This document shows positions 26,756 through 37,000 of a stretch of 64,000 bases of DNA, one piece after another (within the stretch, counting starts at the first letter, position 1; each line of letters opens with the position of its first letter). Origin of the DNA: Sulfurovum sp. Lineage in GTDB: Bacteria; Campylobacterota; Campylobacteria; Campylobacterales; Sulfurovaceae. The stretch is from positions 1-64,000 of the forward strand of contig JALTVI010000026.1 in NCBI GenBank assembly GCA_027049035.1. The letters run 5' to 3'. Under the pieces are notes generated by a model. It saw only the letters and a program-made list of their open reading frames with translations. It was not told where the DNA came from and did no database searches. A program made the position numbers and the translations under genes.

Positions 26756-28234
26756 TTAGAAGAGATAGTCCAGCTCTACGCGCAGTTCATCATACGAGGG
26801 GTCGAGCTTGTACGTCCCCGGTACACCCGGAAACGGTGTATCGGTCTCCCCCCACACATGCGCATAACGCACTTTCCAGTAAAACTGCTGCCTGGCACCA
26901 AACCCCTGCATCACTTCCAGTGTCGCCACACTGTTGTCTGCAGGCACGGCTGCTTTTGCATCGTCAAAATCCTGGTAACCGTAGCTTCCCACGATTTTCA
27001 GATCGTATTGCTGCCAGTCATACCCAACCTTCCCGACATAGGTTCTGGTATTGGCATCCCAGTTGTACTGCCCCATCAGCCGGGTGAATCCCCCGGTAGG
27101 AAAACCACGCCACGGTGCGATAATATCTCCCTTGTCCGCCACACGTGTATAGCCAAGATGCACTCTCCACGCATCATATTTCCCGTCAAGCCGAAGTCCC
27201 AGTAGCCAGCTGTCCAGACTTTTGGGGTCTTTATAGCCTGCAATGAGCAGTTTCTTGCTCGCACCGCCAATCTCGCCCGCACCGTTGTCAAACTGCTGCA
27301 TATAACGGATACCCGGTCTCCATGTCCATTTTCCGCTCTTGAATGTATAGTCGGCCTGAAGCATCGCTGAAGAGAGCAGCTGTGGTACACCCGTGTAGTT
27401 GGCCGTCAGGGTCAGGTTATCGATGCTTCGGTTTTCGACCTCAGCAATCCACAGCCTGTCTTTGATACCTTTAGCCTCAAGCTTGGTAAGTGTCAATCCC
27501 CTGTGCATGCCGGCATCATCGTTTTGCGTATAGTAGGAGTAGGGCTCATCCTTCACGTAACCTGTTGCCAGCACATGGTGAAAGGAGCTATGGTCACGCA
27601 GCTTCTGTCTGGTAAAGTAGGCTGCCTTGAAAGTCGTATCGGGCAGGTCGTCTGTGGTGACGGTAAGTCCCTCGAAAGTGTTGGGAATCATCTTGCCGTC
27701 ATTGCTTTTGGTAAGGAAAGTCTCAAAGATCTGCCGCCCCACCTTCACATCTGTATGGCTGTAGCGGTACTCAAGATACGCCTCTGCAAACGTGGCAATA
27801 TAGGTTTTCCCGTCTGTCAGACGGTCATAGCGATTGAAGGTATCTTTGCCCGCTTTATAAAGATATGCCTCATCACTTCCAAGATTTCCTATACCGTTAG
27901 TGAAGTAAAATCCGGCAGTCGCCCCAAATCCGTTGTAGTAGGCTGTCTTATAGGTAAGGCTTCCACCCACTCCCACGATCGTACTGTCTTTGCGGATATC
28001 TTTCCCTTTGATCTGAAGCTCATGCCCCCATGTGTCCACAAAAAGATGCGTGCGCAGTCTCCCGTACCACATCCCCTTGGTGAATATCTCTTTGAAATTC
28101 GAAGCATCTCCAGGCTGTTCATTATAGATGTGAATCATATTGGGTTTGAGTGAATGCTTGAAGGGTGCTGTCGTCTGTGCCTGTGCAAAAAGTGAAGCCA
28201 CAGCCAATCCAAGCCATCCGTATTTTATTTTCAT
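26756..28234 (-). CDS. Outer-membrane porin in the mod operon
   Basis: 492 residues: signal peptide (ending AQAQ near 20), then amphipathic strands rich in aromatic residues and a C-terminal strand ending in Phe (RVELDYLF), the signature of an outer-membrane beta-barrel. Overall like OprD-type porins of Campylobacterota. Lies between modE and modA with only a few bases on each side, so it is co-expressed with molybdate uptake and may pass molybdate or tungstate across the outer membrane. That role is inference from position. Confidence 0.75.
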   Translation of the reverse strand: MKIKYGWLGLAVASLFAQAQTTAPFKHSLKPNMIHIYNEQPGDASNFKEIFTKGMWYGRLRTHLFVDTWGHELQIKGKDIRKDSTIVGVGGSLTYKTAYYNGFGATAGFYFTNGIGNLGSDEAYLYKAGKDTFNRYDRLTDGKTYIATFAEAYLEYRYSHTDVKVGRQIFETFLTKSNDGKMIPNTFEGLTVTTDDLPDTTFKAAYFTRQKLRDHSSFHHVLATGYVKDEPYSYYTQNDDAGMHRGLTLTKLEAKGIKDRLWIAEVENRSIDNLTLTANYTGVPQLLSSAMLQADYTFKSGKWTWRPGIRYMQQFDNGAGEIGGASKKLLIAGYKDPKSLDSWLLGLRLDGKYDAWRVHLGYTRVADKGDIIAPWRGFPTGGFTRLMGQYNWDANTRTYVGKVGYDWQQYDLKIVGSYGYQDFDDAKAAVPADNSVATLEVMQGFGARQQFYWKVRYAHVWGETDTPFPGVPGTYKLDPSYDELRVELDYLF

Positions 28235-28236
28235 CC

Positions 28237-29007
28237 TTACCTTCCTATCATGATATCTCTGGGCCGGATGCCAAGACGCACGCTCTGCCCTTTTTTCAAT
28301 ACAACCGTATTTGGTGTCTTCGGTGAGACCGAAATGAGCGTATCGTGCCTGCCGATATCTACAGCAAGCTTGATATGCTCCGTATCCTGCTCAAACGTCG
28401 TGACAACCCCCTCGAGCAGATTCTCCTTCTCCACTCCAGGCTGTACGACACATACATTGGATGACTTGCATATTGCGACAACCCTGCTGCCCGCTTCAAT
28501 CTGCAGATCCTCGACCGCTTCGGCGGTAATATGCGAAACCACCTGCTGACCGCCTTTGAGCTTGAGGGTAACTGCCGCATTGACACCGCTATGGCGTACC
28601 TGTGTCACCACCGCCTGTATCTGGTTGCGCGCAGAGAGCTGAAGCGAAAAGCGTTCGATCGTACCGAACGTGCCCTCTTCACCCTCGACCAGAGATGCCA
28701 GCCGTGATATGAAACGGCTGTGCTCCTCTTCAAGCAGTGCATAGTGCTCCAGCAGTCGTCTGCCGTACGCTGTCAGTACCGTTCCGCCCCCCTCTTTTCC
28801 TCCGGTCTCCCGGTGGACAATAGGTTCGGGAGAGAGCGCATTCATTGCATCGACCGCCTCCCAGGCACTCTTGTAACTCATCGGCACTACCTTCGCCGCT
28901 TTGGAGATGGATCCGTGTTCCTCTATGGCATGCAGCAGCCGTATCCGCTTCTCCAGCAGAAACGGTTTTCCGAACATTTCCAAAGAGAGTGTCGACGCCA
29001 GCTCCAT
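28237..29007 (-). CDS. modE: Molybdate-responsive regulator ModE
   Basis: 256 residues. N-terminal LysR-like winged helix (LLHAIEEHGSISKAAKVVPMSYKSAWEAVDAMN, then GGKEGGGTVLTAYG) and two C-terminal Mop/TOBE domains (SARNQIQAVVTQV... and ENLLEGVVTTFE...LGIRPRDIMIG) that bind molybdate. First gene of the operon, so it autoregulates. A TACATAACG half-site lies just upstream. Confidence 0.92.
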   Translation of the reverse strand: MELASTLSLEMFGKPFLLEKRIRLLHAIEEHGSISKAAKVVPMSYKSAWEAVDAMNALSPEPIVHRETGGKEGGGTVLTAYGRRLLEHYALLEEEHSRFISRLASLVEGEEGTFGTIERFSLQLSARNQIQAVVTQVRHSGVNAAVTLKLKGGQQVVSHITAEAVEDLQIEAGSRVVAICKSSNVCVVQPGVEKENLLEGVVTTFEQDTEHIKLAVDIGRHDTLISVSPKTPNTVVLKKGQSVRLGIRPRDIMIGR

Positions 29008-29028
29008 TCAAACCCCTGTATACCTGAT

Positions 29029-29055
29029 TACATAACGCGAAATCCTACCATTATA
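29029..29055 (-). promoter_or_regulatory. mod operon -10 and candidate ModE half-site
   Basis: On the minus strand TATAAT (29055-29050) is followed 12 bases later by CGTTATGTA (29037-29029), identical to one half of the E. coli ModE operator (TACATAACG). The second half is weak (TATACAGGG). Placement over the likely start of transcription fits repression. Confidence 0.45.
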
Positions 29056-29122
29056 TACCTTAAGATACAACGCCCTTGACAAAGTCACCCAAACGTGATA
29101 TTATCCGCCCAGTTGAGTGAAC

Positions 29123-29203
29123 AGAAGCATTGCGCAGCAATGCCTATCAAAACTATTCACTCTTCACTCTTAACCCTTCACTTCAAAATGCACAGCATTT
29201 TGA
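29123..29203. repeat. Composite repeat upstream of ssrA
   Basis: Module AGAAGCATTGC-GCA-GCAATGCCTATC (29123-29148), ATTCACT/CTTCACT heptamers (29152-29182), hairpin TCAAAATGC-ACA-GCATTTTGA (29183-29203) ending 4 bases before tmRNA. Shows that the same architecture can adjoin an RNA gene. Confidence 0.88.
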
Positions 29204-29207
29204 GTAT

Positions 29208-29572
29208 GGGGGTGACTTGGTTTCGACTGGAGCAGTCGGGGCTATGTGCATGTCGGACTGGGCAATTCCGTTACGCGGCCCAACGCGAATAAACGCAAAC
29301 AACACAGATTATCGTCCAGCTTACGCCGTAGCGTAAGTTAACCAACTTTTGGACTGCCCTGCCGGTGAGTGTCATCTTAGCCGGATCTTAGGGTATCATA
29401 TCTGATGACTATATCTTGCAGAAGCCATGCTGCAAGACGAACCTTCTGGCTGGCTTGGTGTAGTTTTGGGTGTGGTACGAAACCAAGCGAGACATAACAA
29501 CACCGACTAAGCATGTAGAGTCATAGTCCTAGCTGTTTCAGGACACGGGTTCAATTCCCGTCACCTCCACCA
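29208..29572 (+). ncRNA. ssrA: tmRNA
   Basis: About 365 nt. The 5' end GGGGGTGAC pairs with the 3' GTCACCTCC before an encoded CCA. The tag reading frame begins at GCA 29295 and encodes ANNTDYRPAYAVA followed by TAA (29334). The T-arm is CGGGTTCAATTCCCG (29546-29560). Rescues stalled ribosomes with SmpB. Its last 15 bases are the integration site of the mobile element on the right. Confidence 0.97.
29558..29572 (+). repeat. attL (tmRNA 3' end)
   Basis: CCGTCACCTCCACCA, identical to 44113-44127. Confidence 0.9.
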
Positions 29573-29704
29573 TTAGCTACTAAACGTAACACTTCATAAC
29601 AAATCATTAAAAATCACTATCCTTTGAAAATATCGGTAACACCGTGCTTTCAAGCATATCATAATACATCATTAAAGTTCATTGATAATCGTTGCACCTC
29701 AATT

Positions 29705-29772
29705 CAAGTGGTACACAGATTGGTACACACTTGCTATAATTTTCATATATCAAAAAAAGAGGTGTGTACCAC
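29705..29772. promoter_or_regulatory. Integrase arm-type sites and promoter
   Basis: CAAGTGGTACAC-AGA-TTGGTACAC (29705-29728) is matched near attR (44039-44062). An inverted copy GTGTGTACCAC lies at 29762-29772. TATAAT (29735-29740) between them is the likely int -10, so integrase binding would also control its own gene. Confidence 0.6.
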
Positions 29773-29773
29773 T

Positions 29774-30985
29774 ATGAATTTATCAGATAGTAAAATCAAA
29801 AACACAAAACCGGGCAAAAAGATCATTCATCTAAATGATGGTGACGGACTATGGATGGAGGTAAGACCGGTAGGCTCAAAGCTTTGGCGGTACCGTTTTA
29901 CATTCGAGGGCAAACGCACCCGCCTAAGCCTCGGCGAATACCCCGCCGTAAGCCTTAAATCGGCAAGAGAAAAAAGGGATGCTTTAAAATCTCTCATCGC
30001 CCAGGGCATCGATCCACGCACAGTAAAAGAGGTACCAAAGGAAGAGAGGCAAAACTTTGTCAGCTTTGGCGATATGGTCAAAAGATACCTGGAGCATTAT
30101 AGAGCGAATCGCAATGAAAAGTATTGGCAAGGGGTAGAGAGTCTTTTTAGGCGTGATGTGCTGCCGGTCATCGGCAAGCTGCCCATTGAAGAGATCAACT
30201 CCAAACAGATCGTTACCATCGTGCAAGCCGTCCAGGGTCGTGGAGCGGTAGAGTCTGCAAAACGGCTGTTCACCCAAATAAGCAAGGTATTCAAGTTTGC
30301 CATTGCCCACGGAGAATGCACCCGTAACCCCTGTGGCGACATAGAGCGGTCAATGGTGCTGCAAAAACCAACCGGCAGAAACTACCCCACCATCACGGAT
30401 CCCAAAGAGATCGGTAAGCTAATGTACGACATCGATCACTATACCGGATGGTATATGGTACGCTTCGGGCTTCTCTTTTTGGCGTACAGTGCCATCCGTC
30501 CGGGAAATGTGAGATTAGCGGAATGGAGTGAAATAGACTGGGAGAAAAAACAATGGATCATACCGGCAGAAAAGATGAAAACCGGCAAAGAGCATATCAT
30601 ACCACTCTCAAGCCAAATGCTGGCGATCTTGAAGTTTGCCAAACATTACGCCACTGGTGGAAAGTATATCTTTTTCTCCAACCGGCACAAAAACTCACCG
30701 ATGAGTGATGTCACTTTTTCCAAAGCCTTATGGCGGATGGGCTATGGTAACGATACCATAGTACCCCACGGCTTTCGAGCGATGTTCAGCACCATTGCCA
30801 ATGAGCACAGCGAATACGGCTTTGAAGTGATCGAAACCCAACTTGCCCACAAGATAGGCTCCAAAGTAGCCCAAGCATACAACCGGGCACAGTATCTACC
30901 GCAACGCAAAAAGATGATGCAGTGGTGGGCGGATTGGTTGGACGAGCAGAAAGAATGTTATGAAAAAAGACTCTCAATCGAATAG
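29774..30985 (+). CDS. int: Tyrosine integrase (P4-type)
   Basis: 403 residues from ATG 29774. N-terminal arm-binding DUF4102 domain (LSDSKIKNTKPGKKIIHLNDGDGLWMEVRPVGSKLWRYRF), SAM-like core domain, and a catalytic domain with Arg in AIRPGNVRLAEW, HGFRAMFST (His-x-x-Arg), a later His in QLAHKIG and a Tyr in AYNRAQY. It sits 200 bp from the tmRNA 3' end, its probable attachment site. Confidence 0.93.
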   Translation: MNLSDSKIKNTKPGKKIIHLNDGDGLWMEVRPVGSKLWRYRFTFEGKRTRLSLGEYPAVSLKSAREKRDALKSLIAQGIDPRTVKEVPKEERQNFVSFGDMVKRYLEHYRANRNEKYWQGVESLFRRDVLPVIGKLPIEEINSKQIVTIVQAVQGRGAVESAKRLFTQISKVFKFAIAHGECTRNPCGDIERSMVLQKPTGRNYPTITDPKEIGKLMYDIDHYTGWYMVRFGLLFLAYSAIRPGNVRLAEWSEIDWEKKQWIIPAEKMKTGKEHIIPLSSQMLAILKFAKHYATGGKYIFFSNRHKNSPMSDVTFSKALWRMGYGNDTIVPHGFRAMFSTIANEHSEYGFEVIETQLAHKIGSKVAQAYNRAQYLPQRKKMMQWWADWLDEQKECYEKRLSIE

Positions 30986-31196
30986 GCAAACTATGCCTAT
31001 TCGGCTAAAAGCCGGGAGCTTAAAAAATTATATTAGGCTTCCTGCAATATTCTATAAAATATTACCTGCAAATAAATTCATCCATCATTTTCATTGTATT
31101 CCTTTCTCTTGTACATACTTCTGACTACTTACTCAAGTAGCACCTCTCTATAGAAACTGTATCTGCTTAAGTATATCACATTTTTTCTTATCTAAT

Positions 31197-32786
31197 CTAA
31201 CATTGTTTCATTTTGTATGAAATACTTATTGTATCAAAATTACTATTATTTTTATTTGTGAAGATATATCTATTATAATATAGACTTCTATCTTTTTCCT
31301 TATGAACCATACCTGTATTTGTAAATGTAGGCTCTAATTTTGGGTTGTTATCTCCATATATTTCTTCTTGAATTATATATTTTCTGTCAATTGTTAATAC
31401 CGGAAAAGCAAATGTGTCTTTTTCCTGAGGATAGTCCCATATATTAACTGGTAACGTTATAGAAACTAAAAATTCAATTTCTTGCCCTATAGCAAAATCT
31501 CCTAAATTACATACAATTCTTAGTCCTTTGTATTTATCGTTTTCATAATCTAAGATTTTAACATCCTCCTCGGGGGGTGTAAACAACTTTTGCTCTCCAT
31601 CAACCCTGTAACCAATATTCATAACAACATCATTAAATCTATTAACCGCATTAATTCTTTTTCGATCTTTTAAAGTTTTTTTCAATTCTTTCAAATAATC
31701 TACTTCTGTATATTTTGACCCTTTTAAAAAACCATTTATTATTTCAAACTCACACCCCTCATTATTATTTACTATTTTTACAATTCTTTTAAAATCCGTT
31801 ATAGCTAACTTATCTTCAGCATGCTCATCTCTAGGTTTTAAATAAGTTTTTCTAGCATGTATGCTTAGATCTATATATGGTCTTTTTTGCACGCCATCGT
31901 CATTATATTTTGGCGTATTTATATATTCAAGATATATATTTTTTAATTTTCCTTTTGAAATACCTAATTTGTGAGAAAATGTATTATTGGAGATGAATTG
32001 TTTAAAGTTATCTACTTCATCATCTGGAATATTTTGGTACACATTTTCTTCTTCAATCCATTTTATGATTTGATTAAAATTAGGATGATTGCTTTCAAGG
32101 TTTTGAACCGCACCTACATGTCCTTCTTTCATAGAATATGATAAAGCCTCTATATCATCTTTATCATATGAACCAAACTTTTCTTCATCTGTTTGCACCA
32201 CTTCATCATCTTCAATTTTAAAAAATATTAATTGTGGCTTATGTTCATTGTAATACAAAGAAACCACACTTGCGAAATTGTTAATAATATTTTTTAATTT
32301 TTTATTTCTATATCTTAAGAGTTTTGTATGAGAACTAGTCTTATAGGGAATTAATCTATCTATTCTTGCTGCAATTTTTGAACCACCTAACGGGGTACCA
32401 CACAAGGCAATAGAAGTTACATTTAAGTACAGAGGATCACTTTGTAATCTCATTTTATATATACAACTAGCAACTACAATACCGCCCATACTGTGCCCAA
32501 AAAATTTGATTTCTTCATAATACTTCTCATTTCCACTTATATAATTATTTATTTCGGAAAGTAGCAATCCACCTAGTCCATCAAAATCAGCCAGCTTTGT
32601 TCCAAAACCAAAAAACAATGCAAGTTTATTAAAAAATCCGGATGTTTTATCAGTTTTATAGCGATAAAATAAAAAATCAGTATCTTGATCATCTTTATAT
32701 TTATCACTTATCAAATGTTTAGTTGATCCCCACCAATCATAATCATCTGCACCTAACCCATGAACAAAAACTACCAATTTCGCCAT
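31197..32786 (-). CDS. AT-rich alpha/beta hydrolase, cargo gene
   Basis: 529 residues from ATG 32786 (GGGGA upstream; ATG 32819 is possible). N-terminal half is a serine hydrolase of the DUF676/lipase type: VVFVHGLGADDYDWWG (oxyanion region), nucleophile elbow GHSMGG and GTPLGGSK; a late His (EGHVGAVQ) could complete the triad. The C-terminal half (about 270-529) is beta-rich and unrecognised, perhaps a sensor. Strongly AT-rich against flanking genes and placed beside the integrase, a usual spot for defence or fitness cargo. A phospholipase-type defence effector is possible but unproven. Confidence 0.6.
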   Translation of the reverse strand: MAKLVVFVHGLGADDYDWWGSTKHLISDKYKDDQDTDFLFYRYKTDKTSGFFNKLALFFGFGTKLADFDGLGGLLLSEINNYISGNEKYYEEIKFFGHSMGGIVVASCIYKMRLQSDPLYLNVTSIALCGTPLGGSKIAARIDRLIPYKTSSHTKLLRYRNKKLKNIINNFASVVSLYYNEHKPQLIFFKIEDDEVVQTDEEKFGSYDKDDIEALSYSMKEGHVGAVQNLESNHPNFNQIIKWIEEENVYQNIPDDEVDNFKQFISNNTFSHKLGISKGKLKNIYLEYINTPKYNDDGVQKRPYIDLSIHARKTYLKPRDEHAEDKLAITDFKRIVKIVNNNEGCEFEIINGFLKGSKYTEVDYLKELKKTLKDRKRINAVNRFNDVVMNIGYRVDGEQKLFTPPEEDVKILDYENDKYKGLRIVCNLGDFAIGQEIEFLVSITLPVNIWDYPQEKDTFAFPVLTIDRKYIIQEEIYGDNNPKLEPTFTNTGMVHKEKDRSLYYNRYIFTNKNNSNFDTISISYKMKQC

Positions 32787-32984
32787 TTTAAAACTATCCC
32801 CATAAAATTGAGCATCCAACTGGATGCGAATACTCTTCAGGACGGAAATGAGATGCCTCCATCTTGGTGGCGGTATATCATTTTCACATCCTGCCCTCTA
32901 TTCAACATACATTTTAGTGCATTATGCCAAAAGGTCGATTACCTCAAGATAAATTTTCATTTTTAACTTATACGCACTTTAAAT

Positions 32985-33824
32985 TCAGCAAACAACATCC
33001 AAATAACATTTCGCAACCTCAATATTTACCGGCTTCTGCCTGACCGCCTGAATCAGTTTCGGGTTAAGCTTCCTGGCTGAGAGTTCATCGCGTATTTCCC
33101 TATCGCTCCTCTCCTCAAAGGCTACATCTGTTTTGGCACACGAATCAGCCAGGAAAAGTACCCCTACCTCTATTTTATAATCTTCAAAAGAAGGCAAAGC
33201 ACTACAGATCGCCTCTTTGAAAGTATCGGAGTTGGCAAATGCTGCACTGTACCCGTGCTTTGATTTTTTACCGATCTCCCGTATAAACCCAAGTTCAAAA
33301 TGGTATCTGGCACACATAGCGACATACTCTATCTGTCTGTCGGTCAAACCATAGCGGTCATGCAGCAGCACATAGAGATCGTTTTGTATGATCTGCTGCG
33401 AATAGATTTCATGCCGGTTAAAAGTATAGACAACCCGCATGTTTAAAACTTTGCTGTAGTTCTTGCGAAATTTGCCGATATCATGGAGCAGTATCCCTAG
33501 ATAAATCAGTTTGCCTTTGGGGATGCCATCGATGGTGTCTGAAAAGTGTGCCTCTATCTCTGCTAGCTTACCCCATGCCTGAAGATGGGCTCTGACCTCA
33601 TTGTCATACATGTGCATAAAGTTTTTGGTATGGGTGACGATACCCCACTGATGCCAGTTTGGCTGATGCTGCTGCGGCGAGTCGAGGGCTTCGAGAAACT
33701 TCTCTTTGTGCTGGCGGATTAGCGCATCGTTTTCCTTTTCTATCTCATGCAGCACTACAGAACGGGCGATATCCTCCAGCTTGTTGTTTACCTCTGTAAT
33801 AATAGCATTGATTGTTCCATTCAA
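32985..33824 (-). CDS. HD-domain protein
   Basis: 279 residues. HD phosphohydrolase core: His in WGIVTHTKNFMHMYDNEVRAHL, the HD pair in YLGILLHDIGKFRKNYS, later His in YTFNRHEIYSQQ and MCARYHFELGF, and Asp in VLFLADSCAKTD. Such domains hydrolyse nucleotides or cyclic nucleotides. No GYP motif. Higher GC than the neighbouring hydrolase, so the two probably did not arrive together. Role in the element unknown. Confidence 0.6.
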   Translation of the reverse strand: MNGTINAIITEVNNKLEDIARSVVLHEIEKENDALIRQHKEKFLEALDSPQQHQPNWHQWGIVTHTKNFMHMYDNEVRAHLQAWGKLAEIEAHFSDTIDGIPKGKLIYLGILLHDIGKFRKNYSKVLNMRVVYTFNRHEIYSQQIIQNDLYVLLHDRYGLTDRQIEYVAMCARYHFELGFIREIGKKSKHGYSAAFANSDTFKEAICSALPSFEDYKIEVGVLFLADSCAKTDVAFEERSDREIRDELSARKLNPKLIQAVRQKPVNIEVAKCYLDVVC

Positions 33825-33876
33825 GTATGATCCTTTCTCTTTGGCTTTTGCAGTATAACAAAAATATTGGGAAGCG

Positions 33877-33943
33877 ATTGCCTACCTCCGCACGTGCGGT
33901 AAGGTTGAGGGATTGGGATAACCCAATCTAAAGGGTAGGCAAT
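33877..33943. other. Three-way-junction inverted repeats
   Basis: An outer inverted repeat ATTGCCTACC/GGTAGGCAAT (33877-33886, 33934-33943) encloses two complete hairpins: CCGCACGTGCGG (33888-33899) and GATTGGG-ATAA-CCCAATC (33911-33928). It lies beyond the relaxase 3' end; candidate nic/origin region or structured RNA. Confidence 0.6.
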
Positions 33944-34065
33944 GAAGTGGATAGTCCTGATTTTCCTACTACTCATCATACTAGCCGCAAGGTTGTATTA
34001 GATGAGTGCGGCGAAGAGAGTAGCGGCTCTCTTTGTCGCCTTGCCGTATTATAACATTTTTGCTT

Positions 34066-37000
34066 TTAACGCCCTCGATCCCTCTCCCTCTCCAGCTGCC
34101 GCCGCTTAAAGAACTCTTTGGCAGTCTCTTTGGAGTGCTGCTTCGCCGGCTGCTGCGGAGAGGATCTCTGTGCGCTCTTAGCATCTACCATCTCAACCTC
34201 TTTGCCTTTATGCTGCTTCATAAACTGCTTGAAACTCTCCTTGATCCCTACTCTTCTTCCATCATCATGGCGATTGCTATCTCTCTCCCGTCGCACGCTT
34301 TGATCGGATCGTCTCCCTCTTGCCATACGATCAGATACATCTGTTTGCAGTAGCATTTTAGGGTGGAATTGGTCGCGTGCCATATCGACGCGGGACAATC
34401 CATGCACGCGGTTTTGACCTTTTCTAAGTGATCGTCCTTGAGTACGCGTAATGTCGGACTGAAGTGCTCCGACTCTTGCAAGCCGTCTTGCATCTTCTCT
34501 TCGTCTAGTATGAGGTGTTTTACTTTGGGTTTGCCGTATATTGGATGCTCTTCCATGTGTCTGTCTCCTTTGCTCTTTGAGTTTAGCTACCGCTTTTTCG
34601 TAGTAGCTGTTTCGGCGGATCGCCTGCGCGGTACGCTCTCTTAACAGTCTGGCTAACTGTTGCCCTCTGCCTTTAATTCTTCGTCCAGTTCGTGTAAGAA
34701 CTGTTCGAGTAGCCCGTAGAATCCGAGAGTTGTTTTGTTGATCTCTAGCATCTCTGTTTTCTGCTGCATCTGCTCTCTTTGTATCTCTGCCAAGAGATTT
34801 TTGATCTCCTGTAGCTCTTTGAGTATCGGATCGTTCATGTGTCTTTTCTCCTTTTTCTTTGATACGGATCGTATAATCCAGTGTACTTTTATCCTCGACC
34901 TCTTTACCGATGTTGGCTTTGAGCTGCTCCAGGTTGTCGGTATAGAGCGTGATATCCTGCTTCACCCTGGTGATCTGTGTATAGAATGAATTGAAATTCG
35001 CCATATCAGACTTAGCCAGGATCATCACGCTCTTAGTCGTGACACCCTGCGCCTTTACATCGGTAATGGCGTAGCCGTGATCGACATAGTTCATCTTGTG
35101 GATATTGAAACGCTTGCCTGTATCCGTTACAATATCACCCTTTTTGTTGATAGACTTGATCACGGCACGCTCTCCGTTGCGTACACGGATCTCTTTTTCT
35201 TTCGCTTTGGAGATCTTCTTATTCTTGTTGAATACGATCACATCGCCTTTCTCAAAGCTCTTTTGCGTCCGCCGGTAGACCTGGAGAGAGCTGCCGTGAT
35301 CATAAACATTAAGCTCTTTGGGCTTCGCGTTCTTTCCCTTGCTCTGTACCATGAGCCGCTTATCATCGAGGATCTCTTTGATCTCCAGCTGCTCACCTTT
35401 TTTAAAGCCATTGATCTTGCCGTCAATAACGACATGATAGCCCTGTTTGTACTCCTGCGTATAGTGTGCCGAGATCCCCTGCAAACTGATATTCTCATAG
35501 ACATCATAGCTGCGCCCGCCCTTGCCCAGCTTCTCCCTGATCCGGTCATTGATCGCGCGTCTGTCCTTGTTTGTCGATGAGATAATCAGTGTCTCTTTTT
35601 GTCGTTTTTTGGAGAGGTTGGCGAAGGTACCGGAGATCTTCTCACGGAGATCCTCCGTGGTGTTCTCTATGATCTTATCCCTGCTTTGCAGCACATTGAT
35701 AGACTTTTCTACCTCCCTGCTCTTTAGCAAAGAGACACTCTCTTTTGTGTAGTCGCTTTCCTGTCGTAAAACCTCGTTCATGTGTACGGTTTTGATACCG
35801 TACTTCTGCATATCGGCAAAGGCTCTGCCCGCAGCGATAGATTTAAACTGCTTCGTATCCCCGATAAAGACCACTTTATCGCCTTTGGCTTTGGCGTTTT
35901 CAATGATCTCGTTCATCTGAAAAGAGCCGATCATCCCCGCCTCATCCACGATCAAAACTCTGTTTTTCTCATCCCTGCCGGCATCTTTCAATAGGAAAGA
36001 GTGGACGGTTTCACTCTTGATTCCCGACTCTTTTTCCAGTCCGTCCGAAGCCTTGCCGGTATACGAAATTCCCCTTATTTTCTGATCCGGGAAGTGCTGC
36101 TCTAGGAACTCTTTTACCGCTTTTGCGGCATAGGTTTTACCGGTACCCGCATCACCCTGAACGGCTATAAACTGATCTTCATTGCCAAGGATAAAGCGCA
36201 CCATTTTATCCTGACCGGCTGTCATATTGGCGTAGTTTTCTTTTAAAAATTCATTGATTTTTTCGCCCTCATACGGCTCAAAAACGATCCCTTTTCCTCT
36301 GTTTTCATGGATAGAAAAGATGATATTTTTCTCTGCTTTTATCATTTTTTCAGTAGAAAAAACATTCTTATCCAGCTGAAAAAGATCGGCTCTTTTGGCT
36401 ACAAAAGGCTGATAAATCTCCTCTGAATATCCATACTCCAGACCATATTTGAGCAGCTCTTTATAGAGATCCTCACGGGTAAAAACGGACTGTTTTTCGG
36501 TCAAATTCTCTAAGGATCTGTCTATATGATCCTGTATCAAAGGCTCTAAAATAACTACCTTTTTCTCATGATCATCAAGCTTTTCTATCATCGATTTGTC
36601 AATATTTACAGACTCCATCCGCTGTAAATTTTGCTCTCTGACCGCTTCACGATCGATCTCTTTTTTAGCTTTTTTGGTGTCTTTAACGATGACTTGAAGC
36701 AGCTCATTTTCATCCATATTCGGATATTTTTCGCGGTATTTCGGCAGCACTTCCCGGATCAATTTCGAGCGATTTGAGAACTCTTCGAGCTGATTTTTCT
36801 CAAATCCTGCGATCTCAAAAAAGCCGTTTTTGCGATCTGAAACCTCGATTTCATACCCTAAATTCTTTAGATTTTTTGCCAATTCTGAGCGGTAAATCTG
36901 CCCCAAATACATCTTATTTTGGTAGATTTCCTCATTGGAAAGTGCCAAATTTCTAACGATATTTTTCTCTTTGTCGTGGTAAAAAACGGTAGAAAAAATG

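Noticed and set aside
29624-29773. N-terminal extension of the integrase by 50 codons.
   Set aside because: It would include the arm-type sites and promoter; ATG 29774 begins the DUF4102 domain.
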